DNA of 64,000 nucleotides from Parapristionchus giblindavisi (taxonomy: Eukaryota; Nematoda; Chromadorea; Rhabditida; Diplogasteridae): assembly GCA_943737045.1 (NCBI GenBank), contig CALSFV010000287.1:248001-312000 (forward strand), read 5' to 3'. Below, in pieces: positions 39,946 to 51,100 of the stretch (position 1 is its first letter; the number at the start of each line of letters is the position of its first letter). Both the position numbers and the translations under genes were made by a program. Under the pieces are notes generated by a model. The model saw only the letters and a list, made by a program, of their open reading frames with translations. It had not been told where the DNA came from and searched no databases.

Positions 39946-40820
39946 ATAGTGATTCTGACCTGTTCGTTAGTTTGAATGGAAATCAATGGAAACAAAATAA
40001 AAATAATGTTTCCATTGAATTCAAATATGCTTCAAGAAACCAACTAAAGGCTTTTATTTCATTTTCTAGGTGTTTGTATAGTTGGATTGTGTTGATAATG
40101 GTGCAATAATTTATTGCTTGATAAAGAATAAAAAGAAGTACAATAATATACCCACAAACTACAGACCAATTACAATAGAATGAATACGATTAATGAATAG
40201 AATAATAGTTATTATCACAAATACATTTATGAGCCTGATAATACTCATTTAAATGAAGTAATTTTTAATTGAATTGGAAGTTGTAACTATATGTATTGAT
40301 TGAATTGTAAGTAAGTTATGATAGTTTTCATTGTCAGGTCTTATTTGAATGTTTTATCTTCTAGCGATTATATGTTGGAAAGAGGTCTTCAGGAGATATT
40401 TTGGTCGTGAAATGTCAGTAAAAGTTGTATGTGTTTGTGTTGTTTTGTGGGGCAGTCTTGCGAAAGGAGAGAAATCAAAAGATCAAAGATCAAAGATCAA
40501 AGATCATAATTAGAGCACAGGTTGAAGCGGATGGGGAAAGACACAGATCAATGTAGAAATAACCGGCAGCAGATGAGAAAGGAAGAGAAAGCAAATGTGA
40601 TTGAGAAATTATATTGAATGATTCGTGGTACCTAACAAGAGGAACAAATCAATGATAAGTACATAATCAATAAGAACAATCGACTCATTGTCCAAGTCAA
40701 ACCCGTGATAGATAATAACATAGACATGAAAGTGAGTATAGGATAAAGCTCGATAGTCAGTAATGATAAATAATGAAAAGATCAAAGTACAGACAAAGAT
40801 CATTGATCAAAGATCAAAGA
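39946..40820. promoter_or_regulatory. Spacer between the two paralogous unknown genes
   Basis: No exon is resolved. A GATCAAA array lies at 40477-40505 and again at 40804-40822, reaching the stop codon of the upstream gene. It holds that gene's 3' UTR, and either a promoter or, if an operon exists, the inter-cistronic region of the downstream gene. Confidence 0.45.
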
Positions 40821-43800
40821 TCATTTAGAGTTTGTAGTTATTTGTCCGGCGTAAATCTTCTTCTTCGTCTTGGAATCAGCTACGAATCGTAGAAGTCGTT
40901 GTCGACGAGGATCGAATTCTTTCTGTACACGAGCCTTTTCCATTGCTTTCGCATTACGCCATAAATACCTGAAGACTCTTTTTAGTACGAACGATTCATG
41001 ATAGAATAGCAAAGGACAGCGTACTGTACAAATAATCGCTTCTTGAATTCAGGGAAAGTGGAAGAAGAAGCGGAAGATCCGGCAGAACCAGGCGGTCGAA
41101 TTGGCTCTTCCGTTACCTGTAATCATTATGATGTTTTTCAATTATCTTACATGGTGAATGCTGAGACACAATATGTTTCATCTCGCTTATGCAAGTATCA
41201 CTTGATATGCAATTAGACAGAGTGATCACTCATCAATCCCTTAGCGCAGTGGTAAAACTTCTGACTAGATATCGCATGGCCGCGGGTTCGAATCCTATTG
41301 TCAAACTTTCCTATTTTCAAAAAGCGCGCCTTTGCCTGCGATTGCAAGCATGATTCCTTCATGATTCTAGCGATCAATAAGCTGAATTAGCATAAACTAA
41401 ATGATGTAGGGTATGTAGAATAGCTTTTGCTAACTTTCTGTCTTCACAGTTTGTTCACGAAAATATTCGCGGGAGTCCACCTTTAAGCGGCTTCGAAAAT
41501 TGATAAACTAATTAAGAATTAACTCTTACCTTATCGATCATAGTGACTATCCTATGGAATGAAGTGCAAGTCTTCCAGAAGGAATAGAATCGGATGACCT
41601 TAAATACTGACTTAATGATTTAAACACTTAATAATTTAATGGCTTAATAAGGTATCATAAGAGCTAAATGAAGTGACTGACCTTATAAACATTCGATAAT
41701 GGTACTTTATCTCCGCGTTCGCTCGATCCACCATGTCGACTTGATAACCTGGAAGATTGTAGTTTCATTCATGGGTAGAATGCACTCAAAAGATTCATAT
41801 CCATTCTTGCCCTAGCTACCCGACAAAACTATACACTAATCGTTGAATCCATTTATTGATTTATTACATCAAATATAATAAGAAGGAATGAAAATAATTT
41901 TTTAAAGAAGAAGCAAAATGAATGAGAATAAGAAGGATCATTAAATCCATGATAAAGTACCTGCTTGAAGATGCCCCACTGACGGAACTTCGAGGAGTAG
42001 AAGAGACAGAAGCAGCTGTGGCATATCCAGAAGGACTCACTGGAGGATATGATGGTGCGGCCATCTTGGCAGAGATTACCTGATAATCAGGGATTAAATC
42101 AATTTCGAGAATAACGTATATATTTTTGAACGGAGAATGATGATGTAGACTATGATGAGAAGTTGACTACCTTTCCTTTAGCTGTTATACAATTCACACG
42201 ATGAAACTTTCGGAGATCATCGGAATAGAAATATCTGAAATGGTGAATATAACGATTTTCAAAATCGTACACCTTGTACTTGATGAAACACCCTAGTAGT
42301 GTGCGATAAATAAAATAAAATAAATAAAAATCTATTGAATGATACTTGGTCGGTCTAGAAGTATGTCTCCACCATTGATCATCTCCCATTATATCTCCCA
42401 TTCTGATCTTATCACCGTCGACTACGAAACAATAGTTGTCATCAACCTGAAAGATCAAAGATCAACAAGTGAAACTGACAAGTATACGATCGACAAATAC
42501 ATATTATAAAGACACACCCCGAATTAAATTTATTCTCCGCTCTGGCAAAAAGTCTCTCGTTTAGAAAGAAAAAAATAACAATAAGAGCAAAGAGTTTCAA
42601 ATTAGCTCGGGTGACTTTAATGAAAACCGTTATGACAATAATGGTTACTACATATCTCTGTTTCTCCAAGTATGTGATAAATATATTATCATTATCACGT
42701 TATAGACGTACCATAGCGGGTGGCACAGAATCAGAGAGCATTGACTGAGGTGCAGCCATGAGATTTTCAAGTGCTGCTTCAGTCTGTACTGTGTCATGAT
42801 GGACGGAGTGCACTGGGAGTTCCTGGAAGATAAAAGATAACGAAATGATTCATCATAATTATAAGCAATCATTGGATTATTATCACCAGTAAAATATTGC
42901 AAGCAATGTATGTTATGGTAATACTAATGTATGAGTAATGACTAACATGATGGAATATGACCGGATCTTCTGCCGATAGTAACGTCTCCGCTGACAAACC
43001 CGAATCGACTAATTCAAATGCTCCCAAATCGATATCAAATCCTGTAGCAGCATCAGAATCTTCAGACGACGATTCCACTAATGGACTAAAAAACGATATT
43101 TCTATTTGCTTTATATTGTCGTCAACATAAAAAAAACATTAAACGAAAATAAACACGGTGATCTGATTTTACAATTTGAAAACGTCGCCCACTCAAAACA
43201 GATTTTCCGAAGAATTTCTATGAGAACATTTCAGTGATTTGGAAAGGCGACGTTTACAATTGCTCAGATCAGTGGTGTGTTAGAAACCCGAAACACGAAC
43301 CGAGGAATTGATTAGTTAAATAATTAACGTAATTAAGTAGCACCATGTTATTAGAAGACAAAGTACGGTAATGATTATCGATTGATATTAGTCAAACGAA
43401 CAAAAAGAAAGTGCAGAAAACGGACAGAAACACTCACAGACAGACAGAACACATGTGAAACGTTGTTAGTGATAGTGAGAAAGCGTGCACTCGACAGTGA
43501 AAAGTGAAAACGGACAAAGATCAAAGATCAAAGATTAGATATCAAAGATCATGACACATTTAGTGTTAGTGCACAGAAAACAGCACAGAGAAGTAAGTGA
43601 TACAGTGCGAAAAGTGCAAAAAACAATACACACTATAAAGTACACGATAGTTTATTGATTGATTTAATCAAAGTATGCTTCCGAACTATTTAAAGTCGCG
43701 AAACATATTTTAATCGATCAATCGATTTAGTTAGTATTTATAAACGAACACAAATAAATTGAATCATTCACGAAAATAAAACACTCTAAATTACCTGAGA

Positions 43801-44820
43801 GGGTGCTCCGTTATCAGCTCCTCATCTTCTTCTTCTTCCATAAATACCGGCGTCTCCGGTTCCGGATCCAAATAGGGTATCGGTTCCGGTACCGGCTCTG
43901 GCACAAGCACCGGAATTGGCATCGGTTCTGATACAGGTGAAGGCAGCTTTATTGGAACCGGTGGCTCCGGCTCAGGCTCTGGTTCCGGCTCCGGCTCGAG
44001 TTCCAGTAATGCTTGCATTTCAGGTTCAGGTTCAGGCACTCTTTGAATGATCTCTGGCTCAGGTATAGGTGAAGGCAACTTCACTGGTTCAGGTTCCGGT
44101 TCTGGACTTGTTTCTGGTACTGACTCTGGCTCTGGTTCTGGCTCTGGTTCTAGTTCTGGCTTCGGTTCAGGTTCCGGTTCAGGCTCAGGTTCCGGTTCTG
44201 GTTCTGGTTCTGGTTCTGGTTCCGGCTCGGGAATGGGTTCAGGCAGTGGTTCGGAGATCTCTTCTTCTTCCTCTTCTTCTTCAATGATCTCATCTTCCGG
44301 TGTAACGAGAACATCCGGTGGTGTAACTCTTCTAGAGTGACAAAATGTGCATTGAAAATCAGTTTACGATCGATAAATCACCATAGTCTACAGTACTTCA
44401 ATACAGATAAAGGTGATTTATCGATCGATAAGTGAAGTGATTGTGGAAAGATTTAAAACACTACGTGCTCTTGAAAAGCTCGTGGGTATTTTTCGGCCTG
44501 AGAAGAGTTTCCAAACAATGGTAAAAGGGGAACAATTGTGGTTGCTAAAAATGTAAAGAGAAAACGTGCAGAAGATCGATATTGCAGGAGAGACAGAAGG
44601 TGAATTAAGAAATATTATTGATTTTTTAAAAAATCTCTGAATCAAGGATAATAACTAGTTTTCGTTTCTAGAACAGAGGATAAAGGTAACACGAACTACT
44701 CTTCTAAAAAATTCGTTCTTGTAAAATAATATTTTGATTAAATATAAGGAAAGAAGCGTACCTGACATACGGCTTGTGGTATTCATCCAACATTCTGATA
44801 TATGAATCCCAATCCTCCAT
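40821..44820 (-). CDS. Unknown protein with a long Pro-Glu repeat domain
   Basis: The start at 44820 ([20 protein letters not shown]) lies 23 bases inside an exon opened by TTTTCAG, which could also be a trans-splice site. The next exon (about 43797-44337) is low complexity: [15 protein letters not shown], an acidic run of glutamates, then some 130 residues of PEPEPE with SPIPEPE and SPVSEPM interruptions. Later exons (approximate): 42950-43081, 42711-42823, 42349-42447, 42171-42234, 41960-42078, 41688-41750, 41532-41552, 41034-41117, 40821-40968. They carry the core shared with the downstream gene: [58 protein letters not shown] and [12 protein letters not shown]. The C-terminus [16 protein letters not shown] is basic. 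The paralogue lacks the Pro-Glu domain. Family not recognised. Confidence 0.78.
41236..41306 (+). repeat. tRNA-like sequence, degenerate
   Basis: CTTAGCGCAGTGG looks like an A box and GGTTCGAATCC is a perfect B box at tRNA spacing, but the acceptor, anticodon and T stems do not pair. It lies within an intron, in antisense. Probably a tRNA-derived SINE relic. Confidence 0.5.
42505..42620. mobile_element. MITE family 1, copy D (intron)
   Basis: The left arm AAAGACACACCCCGAATTAA then CTCCGCTCTGGCAAAAAGTC is intact. The right arm is weak, ending AAATTAGCTCGGGTGACTTT. It lies between exons at 42447 and 42711. Confidence 0.75.
43153..43283. mobile_element. MITE family 4 in an intron
   Basis: Terminal inverted repeats: ACACGGTGATCTGATTTTAC with AACGTCGCC at the left, GGCGACGTTTACAATTGCTC with AGATCAGTGGTGTG at the right, around a 60-bp loop. 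It lies in the 0.7-kb intron after the Pro-Glu exon. Confidence 0.75.
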
Positions 44821-45161
44821 ACACGCTAAACCAACAGGCTGAAAATATATTGTTTTGTCCAGACGTCATTAAAAATTATTATGATTAATGAACTTTTTGG
44901 ATGGTCTAGACTACCTATTTGTCTGTACTAATGATATTGTTTTCCAATCTTTGAGGATAGACTAAGTCACGAATAGAAAAGCTAAATATAGCAAAGCGAA
45001 ATACAATAGCTCTACATAAATAGCCAAAATCTTAATAGCATAATTCCAAATACTTTAAAGCTTAATCAGCAATAGAAAAGCATGATGCAGAGACAGTAAA
45101 GATAAGTAGTAAACGTGCATTGACGCGGACTCGAAAGGCGTTACATGACATTACACAAAGC
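44821..45161. promoter_or_regulatory. Short spacer between the K2P gene and the Pro-Glu gene
   Basis: 341 bp from the channel's stop (45162) to the next start codon (44820), all minus strand. The spacing and the TTTTCAG acceptor 23 bp before the start fit a trans-spliced downstream cistron, but no SL2-type evidence can be read from DNA alone. Confidence 0.4.
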
Positions 45162-48100
45162 TTATTCGTTACCGAAATGGTCGGTACCAGAACCGAGTCG
45201 GTTGTGGTACCGAACCGTTAAAGAAAAGGTCTCACGAACATTCCTTGGCGAAACGAGAACGACAGATTCTCCATTATCATCAGTAACCTTCTGTCTTCTT
45301 TTCTTCTTTCTCACATGTTGAAATAGTCTCGGTAGATCCTTCCTCACTTCATCTAGAATCTGTGCACGAGGACTCACATTAAGCCATGCAACATGATTAA
45401 GTGGATCCGCTCTACGCGCGGCTCGCTCCGCCTTCTTCCGCTTTAGTAGCGGAACATGCGCAGTCTCAGCCGCTTTTCGCTTCAGCATCAAAGGTGAAAG
45501 CCGCAGTTTCGGCACGACGGGCTCCGAGTAGAGCAGAATCGGTTCTTCTTTGCGGATGTGGACCCGGTCACGCTCGACTTCCGGTTCAAGATCATTCTTG
45601 GCATCTTGCATGGCGGTGGGCGGTTGTTCGAAGTGGTAGCATGCATCTTCGAAGCGTTCAATGAGCTCACACTGAGCGGCAAGCTTAGAAAGCATGAATG
45701 GAGAAGAAAGAGTGAATGATGATGGAGGTGGAAGAGAAAGAGGATCGGAAGGTGGAGAAGATGATGAACATAGATTGATACGATGATTAGAATGAGAACG
45801 ACGAGATGATAGACGATGAGATCTTACTGATGGAGGAACTGAAGGAACGAAGATTGTTGGAGGACACGAACGAACTGTACGAGAGGACTTCGCTGCTGCT
45901 GCTAAAATTATTCAATATTGATTATTAAGTTATTCAAATCTATTGTTTCATCGTTTCTTACACACAGAAAAATGTGCTATCAACTCAAAAAGTGTTAAAT
46001 ATAATATTTCTCAGGTCTTATGATGGATAACACTTTTTTCTCCATGTGTTCATACTAGGAAATCTATGGAATGAGCTTCTACTGCCACTAGTGGAACAAC
46101 TTGTTGTTCATCTTAATGTGATAGATTTATACCGTACCTATAGCAGCATAGTCAGGCGGGAATTCAAATAAAAATGATTGTATGGAGGGATCGGGTGATC
46201 GCCATCGTTCGTAGTAAGCCTGAAGAAAAGAATATGTAGTATGCTAATTCAATATCCGCAAGGAAAACCCCTAGTTTCCTTTATAGTGATGCTCTAATTG
46301 TAAGAAATTGGGGTTTGTAATGATGTGAATCTGATTCTGATCACTTTCTAACTTAAAATGATATTGATCTGTCATAATCATCAGACCAAAAACTGCAAAT
46401 CAACTATGCACAAAATTAATGATGAAAAAGCTGACTTCTCGCATATGAACACTGGGTTCGGTCGATAATGAGCAGTGCTCAGAGAGAGCTGGGCCCGATT
46501 CTGCGAAACTTCCACCTGAAATCGAAATTGACGTTGTAATTTCATAACCTTTACGAAACAAATTCATTCCTTCCTAACAGAGTTATCTTTACTTTGAAAT
46601 TCAAAACGAGAGCTCAACATAGAAACTGGTTTTAAAAGAAAATGGGTTATGTCAGAATACGGCGATGTACAAGATCCAACATAAATTTGCAAAAAAGGAC
46701 CAGATGAATCACATAAATCAATTACTAGAATGATCAGAAAAAAATCAATAAATCAATAATTTGATTGTACCTCTGGATGCCATTCGTGCATACATCATTG
46801 ATCGTGCCGAGGCAGACGAATTGGAGTAGATAGAGGGAGGACGATAACTGAAGGTAGAAAAATACTAATTTGTGTCTCTTTAGAGTTGAATACAAGTATA
46901 TCACGCTAAACTCTCATGTGATCATCTAGAATTATGACTGAAACCAGAATACTCCTAGCAAGTTTTCAGATCCAACAAAAAGAAATAACAATTATCGAAA
47001 AAAAGATCTGAAACAGTAACTGCAAAATTTTTAGGAAGGATTTGTGTAAAACTCATCAAAACAAAAACAAGAAAAAAATATCTGAAACAGTAACTGCAAA
47101 ATTTTTAGGAAGGATTTGTGTAAAACTCATCAAAACAAAAACAAATAGTATAATAAATTGTACCTTCTAATGGATCGAATGGAGGGTGTGGGTATCCGAT
47201 GCATCTCAGCTTGATCTATCTTGAATATCGATCGAATGATCTCATCATCGATTAGCCAATTCGAACTGAAAATGTAGTTGATAAATTTTGATGATTTTGG
47301 AAATGTTGGCTGTCTTTTTTAACTGATTAAAAACCTAATATGTAGATAATTAGGATTTTAGCAATATGGGAATTTATTTTTAAAGTGAGGGAAAAAGTAC
47401 TTGGAACACTTGGACTGTTTCTCATCTTCTTCATATCTTCGATCCTCGACCATTGCCTCAGGGATCTGAAAGAACCAAGAAAAAAAGGTTTTAAAAGATA
47501 AGATCCGAACAAATTTGAAACTCTCCATTAACAACACTCTCTCACTCTCTTTGTCTACGAGAGAGCATTGGAAGAGCGGAGAGTAGAATTAGCTCGGCTG
47601 TGGCTTTCAATTATTACATTATTACACCCCCAAAGTTGTCGGCATAAGAGATAAACAAGAGTTTAAAATAAAAAATTAAATTCATATAATAAGAGGAAAT
47701 GATAATTACTTGTTGTTGAATATGATGAATGTACATTTGAAGAATCTCCTCGCCTTGACCCATTGCCAATCTTAATTCAATTATTCACATTAACGGAAAT
47801 ATTAAACATGAAAGATTTTAAAAATAATATTTAAATTACCTTCGCTCGATCATACGTTTCCTCTTTAGTAGATGGAGAAGATCTGTTCCTCGGAACTGAA
47901 AATTGGCGAATGGTAAATATAATATTCATCCTTTTCAACATAGAGGTGTGCCAAAACACAGAGTAGACTTTAAGTTTTGCAATACCAGAGTAGACCTTGT
48001 GGATAAGAATTGGGTAATTGAGTCATTTTTATAATTCCTACAATACATTCTCTCTATATTCCCTACACATCTCTTTCATATCGATGAAATATATTTCACT

Positions 48101-51100
48101 ATCATCATAAAGCTTTTACTCTACTGCTCAATTACGTTTCATGGTTGCCATCCTTATGAAAATGGATAAAAAGCATGGTTTACCTTTCGTCCAAAGTAGT
48201 GAATCTTCTGAATGTACTGAATGCCTACGAGATCGATACACATGGTGGTGACAGCCAGACCCACTCCGAGATAGACTAACATTAGAATGATGTAACTGAA
48301 AACATTGTATAGATGGTCTTCATAATTATGGTTGTTGTTCACGACATTTCAATTTGAGTGCTGTATATGTAATTAACATAACAATGTGGGTGGAGTACAG
48401 TATTATAAGCGGTGTTTCGCATTCTATCACTTCATTTTTCGTCATATATCATCTCTTCTGCCCAAACGATCGGTCTCTGACAATGAGGGATAAAATAAAT
48501 GCGGTGTGACGTCATGAGAAGATGTCTCCAACCCCAGAATATGGCTAGTTCCTGGTTGTCCTATTATTAGACTAAGTCTTAATCTTATTTGGAAACGGAT
48601 TAGTCCCAAAATTTCTCGAATTAAATTACAATTAGTTTCTGATTAGATCGAAAACGATTTGGCTGAGTTCGTCAGTCGTCGTCACTAATAGTAATATCAT
48701 ATTAATAGTTATAATCATTCAATATTTAGTCTCATAAATGTTACAGTATTAGCCTTTTTTCAATATCTCCTCTATTGATTACACATAAATATTTTTGGAT
48801 AAAGAGCGAAATACATTCTCATTTCAATCAATATTCTTACTCATGATTCTCAGGCACGATATCTCCGAATCCAATAGTTGTGAGAGAGATGAATGCTGCA
48901 ATTGAATTCCATATTACACTTTTGTCTTCTTCAAAAATGCGCTTCAACTTATTTATTCGCAATATCATGAAGTACTTGTTCGTTGGGATTAACATTCTAA
49001 CCCCTGTAACCATTTCTTTCTTCCTTCAAACCCCCCACAATCTCAATTCCCTTTTCTATCAATCTTTCTGTACTTTTAGTTCCTTCTTTTCTTTTTTCTT
49101 TTAGGAATCATTTCTTCCGAAAGAGTCGATTACTCCCTATGAGTGATGTGAATGAAGATGAGAGAAGAACAAAAAGAGGAACAGCTTGTAAGGGATTCAA
49201 TTTATGGACAAAAAATATGCTTTGTGCGGCAAAATAGTAGAAAAACATGGATCTGTTTAAGTCCAAAGTTCAACTTCATCTTTAGCACTAATTCTTATGG
49301 TTTCGTTGTTTATATTCATGTCGATGAAAAATAGTAAAAGAAAAGATTACTGAGAGATAGAGATGGAGAGAATGGAATGACTGCCTTAGGCCACCTATAC
49401 GATACCCTGGGGGACGATAGGGAGAGAGAGAGGAGAAAGAGAGAGGGAGAGAGGTAGAGATGATGAGGAGGAAGTACTAGGAAGGTACAATGAACTTCTG
49501 ACGTATTTTATAGTGAAGATAAAGAATAAAATGCTAAATAGAAGAGATAATACAATTAGAGGTGACCTAGGAAAACTGGGAAGTTCGCATTAACATTTCC
49601 TTTCAAACCCCTTTGTTTCATGTTTCATAGGGAATTCATCACAGTAAATTTCGATAATGTTTCGGTGCTAAAGTTGTCTATGGCAAAAACGGAAAATGTA
49701 TCCCTTTTAAAGAAAGAATAAAGAAACTGCACTTACAGTAATAGAATGCGTCCATATATGTCCATCCTTCGAGAAAAGCGAAGAGAACACCACCGAATGC
49801 TATGTACATCTGAAAAGATATATCGAATACATCGATGATGCCTTGATCAACCCCAGTATGTTTTGTGTCTTATGAGAATTGTAAACAGCAATTTTGATGA
49901 CCGTTGTTCTTATCCTATATGAAATTATGCATATTTGTAAGTGAAAACGAATCATTAACGCTAAAGAGAGACACACAAGCCGCAGTGGTATGTATTTAAT
50001 TAAATCATGATCTATTATACTTCAATCAATCAATCAATCAATCAATCAATGTTAACTTACTAATAATATGGCGAATACCAACAATACAGGAACTTGACTT
50101 TTATCCATAACAAATCCATCCCAATCTAGTGTAGAACGAGAGGAAGCATCGGAATCTGCCTCCACGTCCACTAATTCACCTTAATTATTTTAATATTTCG
50201 TCATTTTCAGTCGATAATCTTTGATCGATAATCTTTGATTTTAAATTTGAAGAAGCTGATAGAACTTTATGAATGCATTAAAACGGGAGAAACATATTTA
50301 TAAATCTCAGTCTTAAAATGGAAAAAAATTGAGCAGTTGGTCACCTTTTGTCATTGAGCATAGCTTCTGTCTCAACTTTCGTTTCAATCGTTTCATTCTC
50401 TTGTAAAGCCATATCGTACACTCCGATAGGAATTTACCCAAATCTGAAAGAGATCAAAGATCAAACTACAGCGAGCGATATCATTACATCATCAATTTGT
50501 GCTCAAGAAGGTGTAATTACGATCATAGATCAAACTACAGATGTTAAACATCAAACTACAAATAGCAAAGATCGTACCTCCGATAGTGATGATGGCCAAT
50601 GGAGCTCCAAAGAGTGCAAAGATGACACAAGCGATACGACCAGCGGCTGTGGCCGGTACGATGTTACCGTAACCTGTACACATATTGGATAGAGTACGGT
50701 AGGTATCATCTAAGGATACTGTAGTATACTGTAATCCTACTTTCGTGTAATTATCATTATTGTTTGTCTTTTGATACATTCTTTTTGTCTTCTATGAACT
50801 CTAAATATGAATCAATATGTTATAAAGAGACAGAATTTCCCTTTTCTTCACTCTCTCTTTAATCCCTTCCCAATAGAAGAAGAAGAAATTCCTTTAGTTA
50901 GAAGTACACCCCATTCTTTGCAACATACGTAATTCCCCTCTCCCTCTCCCTCTCCCTCTCCCTCTCCCTCTCCCTCTCCCTCTCCCTCTCCCTCTCCCTC
51001 TCCCTCTCCCTCTCCCTCTCCCTCTCCCTCTCCCTCTCCCTCTCCCTCTCCCTCTCCCTCTCCCTCTCCCTCTCCCTCTCCCTCTCCCTCTCCCTCTCCC

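Noticed and set aside
41236..41306. A functional tRNA gene
   Set aside because: Perfect B box only; acceptor, anticodon and T stems do not pair.
44047..44340. A plus-strand frame made of Gly-Ser repeats, and another of Val-Leu repeats
   Set aside because: Both are the complement of the Pro-Glu exon of the minus-strand gene, which is supported by flanking exons and splice sites.
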